Shown: one piece after another, positions 7,949 to 18,268 of the stretch
Layout of the letters: every line of letters begins with the position of its first letter
How positions within the stretch are numbered: the stretch's first letter is position 1
Assembly (NCBI RefSeq): GCF_024748695.1
Contig: NZ_CP087176.1
Span: forward strand, 1,047,501 to 1,111,500
Direction of reading: 5' to 3'
DNA from: Pseudomonas sp. B21-040
Lineage (GTDB): Bacteria; Pseudomonadota; Gammaproteobacteria; Pseudomonadales; Pseudomonadaceae
Length of the DNA: 64,000 bases
Notes under the pieces: generated by a model
The model's input: the letters and a program-made list of their open reading frames with translations, nothing else
What the model was told of the DNA's origin: nothing
The model's database searches: none
Translations under genes and position numbers: made by a program

Positions 7949-9268
7949 TCAGTTTTGCGCCCGGTCGGGCGTCTCGGATGTAGTGTTTGCAGCTACGTTT
8001 TGTTGGCCGGACTGGGTGGAAGCTGCTGCGCTCGGCAATCTGGCGTTAAAAACAGGCTCGGACTGCTCATTTACAGCCCGTAAACTCCGCGTCCTTGCCT
8101 GTTTTTGCCTTGTCTTGCCTTCGCTCGCGACGCTTCCACCCAGCCCGGTTCGAGCGCCGGCTTCTTTGAGCTCTGCGACCCACTGCGGGTCGGCGTCACC
8201 GATTTCGTTGTTCACAGGCAGATAGCGTTCAGGAAACTCCCAGATCAGCACCTGTGGCGGGCTGTTCTTGAAAGCATCGCTTTTCAGGTAGCTGAGCATC
8301 GGCAGAATCGGGCCGTGACCGTCTTCGGCGTAATTGACCACGTCGCTGTGCAGCGCTTGTTTCAGCGCACCGACGAAGTTCCAGTTCGGGTTGGCGCTGT
8401 AGCTGGTGCCGATCAGGGCCACCGGCACTTCGGTGTTGGCGAACAGGGCGTCGTCACCGGCCGGTTGATCTTCAGCGGCCACGGTGTTGCGCTTTTGCAA
8501 AGGCTCCGGTGCCGGCATCAGGTTTTCGAACAGCGGGTCCAGTGGCAGGAACAGGCGCAAGTCACCCTTGTGCGTGATGTTCTCTGCCGCTTGGGTGACG
8601 AAGTTTTGCGGCTCGCCGCTTAGCGGGTATTTGTCGGCAATGGTCCTGGCCAGACGGTTGGCGGCGATCTCGGCGCCTTCCGGGGTCCAGTGGGTGTCGG
8701 TGCGCAAGAACACTTGCTGACCGTTCTGTTTTGCCTGTTGCAGCGGGCCGAGCAGGTCCGGCGCAGGAATCCGGTCGGCGGCCAGGCGCTGGTGGAAATC
8801 CTTGTAGAGGTTGGCGTGGATGCTGGCCGGTTTCACCTCACCCACGTGTTCCGGGTACAAGCGCACCTTGGCCGGCACCACCGCCATCACCAGTTGCACG
8901 CCTTTGGCCTTGAGGGTCTGGCGCACGCCTTCGACCAGCCTGTAGTTGCCTTGCAGGTTCAGCTCTTCGTTGACGACCGGGTGGAACTCTTCATCGCTGT
9001 AGAGCCACTGATCGCGACCGAGCACAACGCCCGGACGACCTTCGTTGAACAGTTTGAAATCCAGCGCGGCCCAGAGGTTGGTGCCCAGGCGCTTGATCGG
9101 AAACTCGTCGTCGTAGTGCGTCTCCACGGCTTTGGTCCAGCGGCCGTTGAGCACCGTGGTGTCGGCACTGGTGCTGAAACCGAAGAAGCTGCGCGTGGAC
9201 CACAGGCCCAAGACCAACAGGGTCAACAGGAACAGGGCGATGTAGAAGATGCGTAATGAGCGGGTCAT
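7949..9268 (-). CDS. algJ: Alginate O-acetyltransferase AlgJ with an inserted C-terminal segment
   Basis: A 439-residue inner-membrane-anchored periplasmic acetyltransferase of the SGNH-like AlgX/AlgJ family. One transmembrane helix lies at residues 6-25. The catalytic set is visible: DTHW (Asp-x-His) near residue 191 and the serine of GTSYS near residue 289. It passes acetyl groups from AlgI toward the polymer. AlgJ is normally about 390 residues. Here residues about 374-420 (VASEGKTRQKQARTRSLRAV and neighbours) are encoded by a 141-bp inverted-repeat element at 8008-8148, which adds 47 codons in frame before the native-looking tail TSETPDRAQN. The catalytic domain is intact, so activity may be kept. 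Confidence 0.93.
   Translation of the reverse strand: MTRSLRIFYIALFLLTLLVLGLWSTRSFFGFSTSADTTVLNGRWTKAVETHYDDEFPIKRLGTNLWAALDFKLFNEGRPGVVLGRDQWLYSDEEFHPVVNEELNLQGNYRLVEGVRQTLKAKGVQLVMAVVPAKVRLYPEHVGEVKPASIHANLYKDFHQRLAADRIPAPDLLGPLQQAKQNGQQVFLRTDTHWTPEGAEIAANRLARTIADKYPLSGEPQNFVTQAAENITHKGDLRLFLPLDPLFENLMPAPEPLQKRNTVAAEDQPAGDDALFANTEVPVALIGTSYSANPNWNFVGALKQALHSDVVNYAEDGHGPILPMLSYLKSDAFKNSPPQVLIWEFPERYLPVNNEIGDADPQWVAELKEAGARTGLGGSVASEGKTRQKQARTRSLRAVNEQSEPVFNARLPSAAASTQSGQQNVAANTTSETPDRAQN
8008..8148. repeat. 141-bp inverted-repeat element inserted in frame in algJ
   Basis: The terminal arms ccggactgggtggaagc (8008-8024) and gcttccacccagcccgg (8132-8148) are inverted repeats with one mismatch in 17. 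A second internal pair, aaaaacaggc (8048-8057) and gcctgttttt (8097-8106), gives a MITE/REP-like folded structure. Its length of 141 bp is a multiple of three. No transposase is present, so it would depend on enzymes in trans. Confidence 0.7.
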
Positions 9269-9279
9269 GGTCAGATCCC

Positions 9280-10845
9280 TCAGAACTGGAAGTAAAGGAA
9301 CGGCGAGAAGCTTTGCGCCGAGAGTTTGAAAATCGAAGCGATGAACAGCAGCAGCACCAGGGCGCGCATCACATAACGCGACCAGTCAGCGGTCCAGTAG
9401 GCCGGTTGCACGGTGGCTTCGACGCCGACGGTGTAACCCGGTTGATGGATGCTGGCCGGGTTGTCGCCCGGTACGGCTTTGATCATTCCAGGGGTCGCAG
9501 CGGCAGGACCATCGGTCTCGACGTTGACGGCAGGCTTGGTCTTCTCCGGCGGACGGTTGGTGTAGAAATCACGGATGCCGAAGAACGCCAGCGTCACGTA
9601 AGCCACCACCAGGGTTGCCACTTGCAGGCCGGTGAGGCTGGCCTGGTTGAGTTCCGACAGCGACCATTCACCGAAGCTGAACATCGCGCCGTACATACGG
9701 CCGGCGACGTGCAGGTTTTCCGAACGGAAGATCACCCAGCCCATCACCACCAGCAGGAAGGTCAGTGCCCAGCGGATCGGGTTGATGCTGCGCGGCGAAG
9801 TGTTCAGGCCCAGGGCTTTTTCAATCGCCAGCCACATGCCGTGCCACGCACCCCAGACGATGTAGGTGATGTTCGCGCCGTGCCACAGACCACCGAGCAG
9901 CATGGTCAGGAACAGGTTGCGATAGGTCATCAACGTGCCTTTGCGATTACCGCCCAGCGTGATGTACAGGTAGTCACGCAGCCAGGTGGACAGGCTGATG
10001 TGCCAGCGCCGCCAGAACTCGGTGATCGACTGGCTGATGTACGGCTGCTTGAAGTTTTCCATGAAGCGGAAACCCATCATCAAGCCCAGGCCGATGGCCA
10101 TGTCGCTGTAGCCCGAGAAGTCGAAATACAGTTGCGCGGTGTAGGCCAGCGCCCCGAGCCAGGCATCGCCCGTGGTCGGGTTTTGCAAGGCGAAGCAATG
10201 GTCGGCCACCACCGCGAGGGTGTCGGCGATGAAGACTTTCTTGATGAAACCCTGCATGAACCGCGTGCAGCCCTCGGAGAACTTGTCCAGGGTGTGGGTG
10301 CGGTTGTTGAATTGGTCGGCGAGGTCACGAAAGCGCAATACCGGGCCGGCAATCAGGTGCGGGAAGATCGCCACGAACGCCGCGAAGTCGATCAGATTGC
10401 GGGTCGCCGGGGTGTCGCCACGGTAGACGTCGATGATGTAGCTGATGGACTCGAAAATGTAGAACGAGATCCCGATCGGCAGCAGCACGTGGGTCAGGAT
10501 GAACGGCGACAGACCGACCGACGTCATCATCGCGTTGATGCTGTCGACGCCGAAGTTGGCGTACTTGAAGTAGCCAAGGATGCACAGGTCGACGGCCACG
10601 CCGAGCAGCAGCCAGCGTTGGGCCGGTTTGGTGCGCACGCCGGCGGCACCGACTTTCAGGCCGATCCAGTAATTCCACAGCGTGACGGCGGCGAACAGCG
10701 CCAGGAAGTCCACGCGCCACCAGGCATAGAACACGTAACTGGCGATCAGCAGCAGCAGGTTGCGATAGCGTATTCCGCTCAAGTAGTACAAGCCGAGAAA
10801 GATCGGCAAGAACAGAAACAGGAACACATTGGATGAAAATACCAT
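9280..10845 (-). CDS. algI: Membrane-bound O-acyltransferase AlgI
   Basis: A 521-residue polytopic MBOAT protein that moves acetyl groups from the cytoplasm across the inner membrane for alginate acetylation. The start MVFSSNVFLFLFLPIFLGLY is the family's usual start and has GGAG about 7 bases upstream; an in-frame ATG eight codons further up is not needed. Many hydrophobic segments are present. The MBOAT catalytic histidine is H322 in LLGGLWHGAN, with the conserved TEFWRRWHISLSTWLRDYLY segment before it. It ends 12 bases before the algJ start. Confidence 0.97.
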   Translation of the reverse strand: MVFSSNVFLFLFLPIFLGLYYLSGIRYRNLLLLIASYVFYAWWRVDFLALFAAVTLWNYWIGLKVGAAGVRTKPAQRWLLLGVAVDLCILGYFKYANFGVDSINAMMTSVGLSPFILTHVLLPIGISFYIFESISYIIDVYRGDTPATRNLIDFAAFVAIFPHLIAGPVLRFRDLADQFNNRTHTLDKFSEGCTRFMQGFIKKVFIADTLAVVADHCFALQNPTTGDAWLGALAYTAQLYFDFSGYSDMAIGLGLMMGFRFMENFKQPYISQSITEFWRRWHISLSTWLRDYLYITLGGNRKGTLMTYRNLFLTMLLGGLWHGANITYIVWGAWHGMWLAIEKALGLNTSPRSINPIRWALTFLLVVMGWVIFRSENLHVAGRMYGAMFSFGEWSLSELNQASLTGLQVATLVVAYVTLAFFGIRDFYTNRPPEKTKPAVNVETDGPAAATPGMIKAVPGDNPASIHQPGYTVGVEATVQPAYWTADWSRYVMRALVLLLFIASIFKLSAQSFSPFLYFQF

Positions 10846-10943
10846 CCTGATCTCTCCATGTTTAATCAACAGTCAAGGGCCAACGGCCCCCCCAAACCCC
10901 CCACGAAAATCCGGGGGCATTACACTCAATTCATGCCTTGCAC

Positions 10944-11040
10944 CCTGTAGGAGCCGAGCTTGCTCGCGATAGCGGTCTGACATTCAACATCGATGTCGAC
11001 TGACACTCAGTCATCGCGAGCAAGCTCGGCTCCTACAGGC
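10944..11040. repeat. REP pair between algL and algI
   Basis: Inverted arms ctgtaggagccgagcttgct and the complementary agcaagctcggctcctacag enclose a 50-base spacer. It occupies most of the algL-algI gap and would fold in the operon mRNA. Confidence 0.85.
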
Positions 11041-11055
11041 TTTTTGTGTTTGCCG

Positions 11056-12180
11056 CTAAGAACCCTTGTTGCCTTTTTCATTGGCCGGGTCGTAGACCTT
11101 GGTCAGGTCGCCGCCGAGGCGGAAGGACTTGAACGGCTGCATCCCGTGCTTCTTCTTCAGCGCATCCGGCGCGCAGGTGTAGAGCGTGCAGAACGGTTCA
11201 AGCCAGGCAAATTTCGAGTCGATCTTCAGATCGGTCATGTCCTGTTCCTTGCCGTTCTTCTTCTCGAAGATGTCCGGGTCTTTCACCCCGGCCAGCACTT
11301 GATCACCCAGGCGTTTCAGTGCGCCGTTGTTTTCCTGGCGCAAGTCCACACCGTTGACCTGAGCGAAACTAGCGATCATCGCCAGTGGCGGCAGGGCATA
11401 GTTGTGGTAGGCGAGGGCGCGTTGCTGACGCTTGAGTTCATTCGGCAGGAAGCCTTGGGCGTCGACCTGATTGGCGCCGACCTTGTATTCCTTGACCGCC
11501 CAATCGAACAGGTCGCGACGGTTGGTGGCGACGGACGTTGCCATCACCGACCAGGCCGCCCAGTACGAGTGGTTGTTGGTTTGTTCGAGCGGCAGGTTGT
11601 CCCAGTCGCTGACCACCTGATCGGCCATTTTGCTGAACCAGGCTTCGATCAACTGCGACTCTTGCTGATGGTTGGCCAGCGGATGCGAGTCGGAGAACTT
11701 CAGGCGAATGTACGACGACGCCATGCTGCCCAGCGCCCATTTGCGCATGGACTTGCCGGTGTGGTTGAAGTCCTTGGACATCAAGGCATCGGCCTTGGCC
11801 CAGGCGGTGAGCCAGTTGAGTGTGCATTCCAGTTGTTCCGGGCGACCGTCACGCATGAACTGCATCACACGCTTGCTGGTGCCGCGTTCGATTTTGGTGA
11901 TGTCGGCGGTGCTGTCACGGAAGGCCTTTTCCGATTGCTCGTTCAGGGTCGCGCGGGCCTTGTCCGAGCCTTCGTACTTGCTGCGAAATTGCAGTGAGCC
12001 GGTGTACGGCGTCGGCATCGCATCACACCCTTCGCTGCTGTCGCCGGTTTTGACTTTCTCAATCGGCGCGAAGTAACCCTGGGGCGGACGCAGGGGCGCG
12101 GCGGCTTGGGTGGCACCGGCGAACATCGCCAGGCTCAACAGCGTCGGTGCCAACAGATTCTTCAATTTCGGATTTCGCAT
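11056..12180 (-). CDS. algL: Alginate lyase AlgL
   Basis: A 374-residue periplasmic poly(M)-preferring lyase that cleaves alginate left in the periplasm by beta-elimination. A signal peptide ends near residue 26 (ATQA-AAPL). The catalytic region [12 protein letters not shown] is present with H204 preceded by N202-N203, followed by [11 protein letters not shown] and [18 protein letters not shown], all family landmarks. The start MRNPKLKN (12180) has GAGG about 6 bases upstream. An ATG at 12192 overlaps the algX stop as ATGA and would add four residues, so it remains possible. The gene follows algX directly. Confidence 0.95.
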   Translation of the reverse strand: MRNPKLKNLLAPTLLSLAMFAGATQAAAPLRPPQGYFAPIEKVKTGDSSEGCDAMPTPYTGSLQFRSKYEGSDKARATLNEQSEKAFRDSTADITKIERGTSKRVMQFMRDGRPEQLECTLNWLTAWAKADALMSKDFNHTGKSMRKWALGSMASSYIRLKFSDSHPLANHQQESQLIEAWFSKMADQVVSDWDNLPLEQTNNHSYWAAWSVMATSVATNRRDLFDWAVKEYKVGANQVDAQGFLPNELKRQQRALAYHNYALPPLAMIASFAQVNGVDLRQENNGALKRLGDQVLAGVKDPDIFEKKNGKEQDMTDLKIDSKFAWLEPFCTLYTCAPDALKKKHGMQPFKSFRLGGDLTKVYDPANEKGNKGS

Positions 12181-12188
12181 AGCAGACC

Positions 12189-13637
12189 TCATTGCCCGAC
12201 CGAAGCAGTACGCTGCTCGGCACTCGGGAACACGTTGCGTTTGCAGATTTTCGCTTCGACTTTTTGTGGTGCGGCACCGGCTTCAGGGCCTTGGACTTCA
12301 ACGGCCAGCAAGTTCTGCGAGGCCCAGTCTTCGTCCGTGCGCAACTCAAAGGCGAAACGCCCGTCGGTGTCGGAGGTTTCCGGTTTATCGATCTTGATGT
12401 CCTCGTGGCGACCGTTCATGTACCAGAGGGTGGCGTGCAGGGTTTTCACCGATGGATCGGCGAAGCGAATGTCGACCTGGTGGCTACTGTTTTGCAGGTT
12501 CAGGTTGTTGCTGTTGACCATCAATTCGTTCTTGCCCGGTTTCAGCGTGGCGCTGCCGGACATCTGTGCATCCTTGCCTTCGCAACCGTTGTCCAGCAGC
12601 GCCATCATCTGGCGGTAGATGGTTTCCTGGTCGAGGCGATAGAGCGGCGAGAATTCCCATATCAGGATTTTCGGCGGCTTGGTCTGGAACTCTTCGCTGC
12701 CCAGGTATTGCAGCATCGAACCTTCCAGGCCACCGCCGGGGAACGCCACGTTGAGGATGTCGGCGCCGATGGCCTCTTCGAGGAAACCGGCGAAGTTGTA
12801 GTTCTTGCCACTGTGACTGGTGCCGACCAGGGTGATCTCCGGGTTGCCGGCATCACTGAAGAGGTCGCCGTCGGCGGCTTCGCCCTTGGGCTCGGTGGTG
12901 AACTGATCCATGTACTGGATCGCGTAGCTGGTGCCACAAAGTTGACCGGCCATGTTGTGCAACGTTCCGGTCTTGCCCATGCGACCCGACCTGTGGGTCT
13001 CGAATTCACGCTTGGGAATGCCGGCGAAGGCCGGAATCTGCTTGACCTTTTCGGCGACGATTTTCGCCGTGCGCTGGGCGCCATACGGTGTCCAGTGCTG
13101 GTCGCCGCGGAAGTAGAAATCGTGGGCCGGCAAGGTGTCGGGCAGCGATTCGTTGGTCAGCGGCGAGAGGTCCGGCACCACGTAACCCATGGCGGCGAAA
13201 CGACCGAGCATGCCCTTGTAGTTCTTCAGCGCCTTGTCGAAATCGTACTGGGCCTTTTCTTGCGGGTTGAGCTTGTTGCGATTCACCAGGCCACGAGTGG
13301 GTTGATAAACAACAACGAGCTCCACGCCTTTGCTCTTGAACGCATCGTGCAGCTCTTTCATGCGTTTGTAGCCGGCGGGGGTGGTGTCGAATTCGGTGCG
13401 CAAGTCTTCCTGCGTCCGGAACAGCCAGTCGCCCTGGGCCTGCACCAGCGTGGTGAAGTTCTGCTGATAGCGCGTGGTGTAGTTCTTCGCGTCGTGCGCT
13501 TCGGGGCACAGGTTGCAGCACGGTTCGGCGCTGAACTTTGGAGCCTGGATTTCATCCGCGCGAACACCATGGCTGGCCGCGAGAATGCCGGCGGTCAAGG
13601 CCGACAGGCTGAGTAATTTGATCAAGTGTGGGTGCAT
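12189..13637 (-). CDS. algX: Alginate biosynthesis protein AlgX (acetyltransferase and scaffold)
   Basis: A 482-residue periplasmic protein with an N-terminal SGNH-hydrolase-like domain and a C-terminal carbohydrate-binding module. It performs the final O-acetylation of the polymer and links AlgK, AlgG and the secretion channel. A signal peptide ends near residue 27 (GVRA-DE). The catalytic triad is visible as D179 and H181 in RGDQHW and S274 in VGTSHSGK, the spacing known for the family. The Cys pair in CCNLC near residue 40 also fits. Length agrees with the usual 475-480. It overlaps or abuts algL downstream. Confidence 0.96.
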   Translation of the reverse strand: MHPHLIKLLSLSALTAGILAASHGVRADEIQAPKFSAEPCCNLCPEAHDAKNYTTRYQQNFTTLVQAQGDWLFRTQEDLRTEFDTTPAGYKRMKELHDAFKSKGVELVVVYQPTRGLVNRNKLNPQEKAQYDFDKALKNYKGMLGRFAAMGYVVPDLSPLTNESLPDTLPAHDFYFRGDQHWTPYGAQRTAKIVAEKVKQIPAFAGIPKREFETHRSGRMGKTGTLHNMAGQLCGTSYAIQYMDQFTTEPKGEAADGDLFSDAGNPEITLVGTSHSGKNYNFAGFLEEAIGADILNVAFPGGGLEGSMLQYLGSEEFQTKPPKILIWEFSPLYRLDQETIYRQMMALLDNGCEGKDAQMSGSATLKPGKNELMVNSNNLNLQNSSHQVDIRFADPSVKTLHATLWYMNGRHEDIKIDKPETSDTDGRFAFELRTDEDWASQNLLAVEVQGPEAGAAPQKVEAKICKRNVFPSAEQRTASVGQ

Positions 13638-13647
13638 AAAATAATCC

Positions 13648-15237
13648 TCAGTCCCGAATTTCGGTCTGGCGTTCGACAGGGTCGATCAGCACGGCTTTCT
13701 GCTGGCGCACCAGCAGGTCGAGAATTTCATCCTGACGCTCGCCGAGAATGCCGCTGAAGCTGATGCCGCTGGCTTTGGTCGGAGAGAGCATGGACACGCG
13801 ATACAACTCGACGCTCAACGGCGAGTCGATGGACAGCGGGCCGCTGCCGTTGCCGGCCAGTTCACCGCCGACCACGATCAAGGACACCTGGGCGTCGAAC
13901 GGGTCGAGCTTGATGTCCCGATCGGTGTCGCTCAGGTCTTTGATGTGGCCGTAGACGCCGGTCAGGCCGTTGGCCATGGACAGGTTTTCGTAGAGGCGAA
14001 TGTTCACGCTGTTACGAATGCGGATGCCGTGGCGTTTGTTGCTGATTACCTTGTTGCCGTAGATCAGGTTGTCGGCACTCTCGTAGAGGGTGATGCCGTC
14101 GGTGTGGTTCTTGTAGATCTCGTTGTAGGCAATCAGGTTATTCACGCTGTTACGGTCGATCACCAGCCCCGAGAGGTGGTTGTCGTAGCTGCGGTTGTTG
14201 AAAATGAAGCTGTCGTTGACCTCACGGGAAATAATGATCCCGTGCTTCTTCTTGGTCCCGTAGACGGTGTTGTCGGCAATGATCAGACCGTGGGAACGGT
14301 CGTGCGGGTCGATGCCGTAGACGATGTTGTCTTTGTAAGTGTTGCCCTTGACCACGAAGTCGCGGGTTTCGTAGCAATAGAAGCCGTACCACATGTCCGA
14401 GAACTCGGAGCCGACGATCCAGCCGGTCGGTTCAGGGCGCTTAAGGACCTTGGCCATGTTCGGCGTGTATTGGGAAATACTCACGCCATAGGACTTACTG
14501 TTGGCGTAGCCGAAACTGGCGATCTTGCTGTTGGCGATGTAGGTCTCGGTGCCGCCCCAGGACAGCAGGAACGGACGGAATTCCTTCGGCGAAGTGAACG
14601 TCGCCGGGCCGTTGTCCTTTTCGCGCCAGCCAGTGATTTTGGTGTCACGCACAAACAGCTGGCCGTCGTTGACCAGGAACGAACCGGCTTCTTGCGACAG
14701 GCGCAATTCCTGGGTCTGCTTGTCGATTTCAAGAATGCCGTGACGGCCGACCACGATCGGCAACTTCGCCAGGAACACACCCGGCGAGGTTTCGCTGAAG
14801 TACTGCTTGGGCAGTTTCTTCGCCAGGTCCTTGAGGTTCATGTAGCCGTCGTCGACGAAGATTGCCTGCGGGATACCGTGCTGGCGCACCACCCACTCGG
14901 CCATCTTGTTGTCACCGCCGATGAAGTCCTTCAGGGCGTCTTCCTGCATCATCCGGCGCACGCTGATTTTGCCGGCCTTGCTGCGCACGATCTTCGCGGC
15001 AATGGCTTCGGCGGTGTAACCGGACAGGTCCGGCAGTTTTGGTTTGGCCAGTTCCAGCGGCGCGGTCGGCGCGCTGCTGACGGTGTAGGTCTTGGCTTGT
15101 TGCAAACCTTTGGCAAGGGTCGCCGGGTGTCCTTTCTGGACGGGTGTGACCGGCTCCACATTGGCGAAGGCAGCCGCACTGGCCAGCAACATCGCGCTGG
15201 CCAGCAAGGTGAGCGAACCTCGCTTCGAATTGTTCAT
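13648..15237 (-). CDS. algG: Mannuronan C5-epimerase AlgG
   Basis: A 529-residue periplasmic epimerase that turns mannuronate into guluronate in the nascent chain. The signal peptide (LTLLASAMLLASAAAFA) ends near residue 26. The C-terminal two thirds form a right-handed parallel beta-helix with repeated NxIYxN-type rungs. The catalytic DPHD motif is at residues 310-313, followed by RSHG. The start MNNSKRGS (15237) is preferred since GGGAG lies about 7 bases upstream; an ATG at 15264 overlaps the algE stop as TGATG. It ends 11 bases before algX. Confidence 0.95.
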   Translation of the reverse strand: MNNSKRGSLTLLASAMLLASAAAFANVEPVTPVQKGHPATLAKGLQQAKTYTVSSAPTAPLELAKPKLPDLSGYTAEAIAAKIVRSKAGKISVRRMMQEDALKDFIGGDNKMAEWVVRQHGIPQAIFVDDGYMNLKDLAKKLPKQYFSETSPGVFLAKLPIVVGRHGILEIDKQTQELRLSQEAGSFLVNDGQLFVRDTKITGWREKDNGPATFTSPKEFRPFLLSWGGTETYIANSKIASFGYANSKSYGVSISQYTPNMAKVLKRPEPTGWIVGSEFSDMWYGFYCYETRDFVVKGNTYKDNIVYGIDPHDRSHGLIIADNTVYGTKKKHGIIISREVNDSFIFNNRSYDNHLSGLVIDRNSVNNLIAYNEIYKNHTDGITLYESADNLIYGNKVISNKRHGIRIRNSVNIRLYENLSMANGLTGVYGHIKDLSDTDRDIKLDPFDAQVSLIVVGGELAGNGSGPLSIDSPLSVELYRVSMLSPTKASGISFSGILGERQDEILDLLVRQQKAVLIDPVERQTEIRD

Positions 15238-15263
15238 GTCGGGCACTCCCTTCGCGGTTCGCA

Positions 15264-16751
15264 TCAGAAGCGCCAGATCACGTCGATAAACGCGCGATGC
15301 ATGTACGAATCGACTTCCTTGCCGTACGCATCACCCGGCTTGAACACACCACCACGGAAACGCACGAGTGCCGAAGGCTCGTCGATCGACTGGCTCAACG
15401 CCGCCGGCAACAGGCCTTGCTTGAAGTACTTGGTCACGACCAGGTCCATTTCCTGACCGAGGTCTTTTTCGCCATCGTTCAGCGGCAGGGAAGTGGTGGA
15501 GAGAATCGCGCCGGTAGGGTCGTCGGTGTTGTTCTCGACCGCGTTGATGCCGTTGCTGCCGATCGGCTTGTTGCCGTCGACGCGCCAGAATTTGTGGTAG
15601 ATCAGGCTGGCGTCGTATTCGTCGTTGAGCATCCACGAACCGAACAGGGTCGCGGTCTGCATGTTCTGCATTTCACCGCGGAAGGCTTCGCCGAAACGGT
15701 GAACCCGCGAACGGGTACCGGTGTAGTTCGAGCGGTTGCTTTCCAGGCCGTTCTGTTCGTACTCGGCACTGGCGCGGGCATAGGCGGCACCGACTTGCCA
15801 TTGCGGATCGAGGCGCAGACGCACGCCGACATCCGTGGCCCAGCCATTGAGGTCTTGACCGCGCTTGGCTTCGGCCGGAGGCGTACCGTTGGCGTTCAGC
15901 GGGTTGACCGTGTCGGTGTCGCCGCTCATGCCGGTGATGCTGCCCCAGTAATTGACGGTGTTGGTGTTGCGCCAGTTGTAGGCGTCGCTGTCGGCGGTCA
16001 GGCCCAGCCAGCTGATGTCGCCGTTCTGTTTTTTGTCCAGCGAATCGGTGGGTACACCCGGTTGCGGGTAGTCGAGCTTGCCGTCATCGTGGGTGTGATG
16101 ACCCCGAATGCCGACCCAGTTGCCCGGCGGCCACTGATACTCCGCGTCGGCGTAGACGTGCAGGCGATCCTTGTCTTTGGGGGCCAGTTCCGTGAGGTCG
16201 GTGCGGTACTCGCTGAAGCGTTCGGCGACACCGACGTTGGCGCGCAACAGGGTGGTGTCGAAGGTCCAGTTCAGGGCTTCGATGTTGGTGTCGCGCCATT
16301 GGCCGTCAGCATTGTGCAGACGTTGGCGACCGAACTTGAGCATCTCGCCCGGATACGGCGTGAGGCCGCTGTAACCGACCCAGAATTCGCGCATCGCCAG
16401 GTAGTTTTTCTTGGTCTTGCGATCATCGTTGGTGGTCGGCGTGGTGCCGTCGCCGGCGGTCCCTTGCAAGGTATCCGTCTCGATGATGTCAGTGGCGGTC
16501 ACGGCCTGGCCCATGGCATAGGCGCTCCATGCGCCGCTCTCGCCATAGATCCACGGACGCAGGTCGAGACCGACGCCGTTGACGTCGCCGCCGCTCTGGG
16601 TGCCCAGGTCGCTGTCGTCTTCGGACTGGCCGGTGACTTTCACTTCGAGGCCGAAGTTTTTGGTTTCAGTGATCGCGGCCAGTGTCGGGCAAGACCAGAT
16701 CAGCGCGAACGTGAGGCCGATGCCGGCCTTCATGAATGGATTCAACTTCAT
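15264..16751 (-). CDS. algE: Alginate outer-membrane porin AlgE
   Basis: A 495-residue outer-membrane beta-barrel that exports alginate. The signal peptide is at residues 1-25 ([16 protein letters not shown]). The mature protein is made of alternating amphipathic strands with many W, Y and G residues ([44 protein letters not shown]) and ends in VIWRF, the terminal aromatic typical of proteins recognised by the barrel assembly machinery. The length matches the 18-stranded channel of about 490 residues. It is separated from algK by a 4-base ATGA overlap. Confidence 0.96.
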   Translation of the reverse strand: MKLNPFMKAGIGLTFALIWSCPTLAAITETKNFGLEVKVTGQSEDDSDLGTQSGGDVNGVGLDLRPWIYGESGAWSAYAMGQAVTATDIIETDTLQGTAGDGTTPTTNDDRKTKKNYLAMREFWVGYSGLTPYPGEMLKFGRQRLHNADGQWRDTNIEALNWTFDTTLLRANVGVAERFSEYRTDLTELAPKDKDRLHVYADAEYQWPPGNWVGIRGHHTHDDGKLDYPQPGVPTDSLDKKQNGDISWLGLTADSDAYNWRNTNTVNYWGSITGMSGDTDTVNPLNANGTPPAEAKRGQDLNGWATDVGVRLRLDPQWQVGAAYARASAEYEQNGLESNRSNYTGTRSRVHRFGEAFRGEMQNMQTATLFGSWMLNDEYDASLIYHKFWRVDGNKPIGSNGINAVENNTDDPTGAILSTTSLPLNDGEKDLGQEMDLVVTKYFKQGLLPAALSQSIDEPSALVRFRGGVFKPGDAYGKEVDSYMHRAFIDVIWRF

Positions 16752-18259
16752 AGGGATTCCTCGCCGTCTTCTTCTTGCAGGGCATGCAGTTCCAGCGTGT
16801 TCTGGCTCAAGGACCCGCGAACGGCCTGTTCTTGTTTCAACAGGCGTTGGGCCTCGGCGAGCTGGGCAGGCGGCAGTTGTGCTTCGAGTGTTTGCGCAAG
16901 CTCAGTGGCTTGCGGGGTGTTCTGAGCCTTGGCCAATTGGCTGAAGACATAAGCGTTCAGCGGGTCGGGCCGGGTGCCCTTGCCTTGGGAAAACAGCTGG
17001 GCGATGGCAAAGTCGGCGCTGTTCTGACCGTTGCGTGCAGCGGTCAGCAGGTGGTCCAGCGCTTTTTGCGAATAGACCTTGCCCAGGTAACCGCGGCGGT
17101 AGATCTGGCCGAGGTAGTAATCGGCGGCGACTTCGCGGCCGACGGCTTTCTGGAAATGTTCTTCGGCGACCTTGGCGTCGGCCGGGACCATTTTGCCTTC
17201 GTAGTAGAGCTTGCCCAGCAACAGTTCGGCGCGCGGCTGGTCGGCGGCGCGACCGTTGTCCAGGTACTTCATCATCTGGTCGAGATCGCCCAGTTCGGGG
17301 AAGTCATAGAGCAATTGCGCGAGCGTGACCCACGACGCCGGGTAGCCCGGGGCGATGGGTTCGAGCAGTGACTGCGCGGTTTTCTCGTCGGTTTTGCCCA
17401 GGCTCGAATCAGCGAGCACACGGGCGACGCTGTCCACCCGCTGCGCGGAGACGGTGCCGCGGGCGTGTGCGGCTTGCATCTGCTTGATCAGCTCGGCCTG
17501 TTGCTCGGGCTTGGCCTGTTTCTGATAAACCGTGGCCAGTTCGACGTAGCAGATGTCGGTGGTGTTCAGGGCGGCTTTGCAGATGCTGGCGACTTCATCC
17601 AGATGTTGGTCGTAGGTGCCTTGAGTGCGGTAGAGCAGCACTTGCGCCAGACCCGCTTCCGGTTTGCCTTCGGCGCGCCATTGGCTGATCTGTTTCTGCG
17701 CGTTGATGTTCGGGAAACTGTGCGGGTATTGCAGGTAGAGCATGGCCAGCGGGATCAGGGTGTTGCCTTCGCCATTGGCCGAGGCTTTTTTCAACAGGCC
17801 TTCGGCTTCGTGCTGTTCGGCTTCGGTAGAGCCCGGCTTGGCCACCAGCAGGCGACCGAGGCGGGCCTGCGCTCGCGGCGAGACGTCGGCTGCGGCGCGA
17901 TAAGTCGCCTCGGCTTGCTTGATCTGCGCCGGGTCACGGCTGTCGACCTGGATATCGGCCAGGCCCACTTGCGCCTCGCTGTAGCCCAGATCGGCCAGTT
18001 GTTTGTAGTTCTGCTGAGCCAGCGCCGTGTCGCCGCGCTTGAGGGCTTCGTTGGCCAGACGCTGGTCGGGCAGGCCGGCGCAACCGGCCAGGCTGACTGC
18101 CAGCGCTAGCGAGCACACCATATAACCCCTGTGGGAGCGGGCTTGCCCGCGATTCGCTTGACGCGGTTCTTCAGAAACACCGCAGTGATCCCATCGCGGG
18201 CAAGCCCGCTCCCACAGGGATCTCGGTGTTCTCAGGAGGCTGATGATAGTCACAGGCAT
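16748..18259 (-). CDS. algK: Alginate secretion lipoprotein AlgK, with a REP inside its leader
   Basis: A TPR/Sel1-like outer-membrane lipoprotein that places AlgE and scaffolds the periplasmic complex. After the lipobox LAGC (Cys about residue 60) it shows helical repeats such as [20 protein letters not shown] and [20 protein letters not shown]. The family is about 475 residues; this reading frame is 503. The excess equals an 89-bp REP (18129-18217) lying in frame within the leader, between [12 protein letters not shown] and [14 protein letters not shown]. The ATG at 18259 follows GAGGAC after the alg44 stop. An internal start at 18121 would give a lipoprotein leader without basic residues and no clear ribosome site. 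The body of the protein is certain; the start is not. Confidence 0.9.
   Translation of the reverse strand: MPVTIISLLRTPRSLWERACPRWDHCGVSEEPRQANRGQARSHRGYMVCSLALAVSLAGCAGLPDQRLANEALKRGDTALAQQNYKQLADLGYSEAQVGLADIQVDSRDPAQIKQAEATYRAAADVSPRAQARLGRLLVAKPGSTEAEQHEAEGLLKKASANGEGNTLIPLAMLYLQYPHSFPNINAQKQISQWRAEGKPEAGLAQVLLYRTQGTYDQHLDEVASICKAALNTTDICYVELATVYQKQAKPEQQAELIKQMQAAHARGTVSAQRVDSVARVLADSSLGKTDEKTAQSLLEPIAPGYPASWVTLAQLLYDFPELGDLDQMMKYLDNGRAADQPRAELLLGKLYYEGKMVPADAKVAEEHFQKAVGREVAADYYLGQIYRRGYLGKVYSQKALDHLLTAARNGQNSADFAIAQLFSQGKGTRPDPLNAYVFSQLAKAQNTPQATELAQTLEAQLPPAQLAEAQRLLKQEQAVRGSLSQNTLELHALQEEDGEESL
18129..18217. repeat. REP pair inside the algK leader
   Basis: Inverted arms ctgtgggagcgggcttgccc and gggcaagcccgctcccacag enclose about 45 bases. 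The element is translated in the algK frame as part of the predicted signal region, giving basic residues (RGQARSHRG) just before the hydrophobic core. Confidence 0.88.
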
Positions 18260-18268
18260 GTCCTCGAT

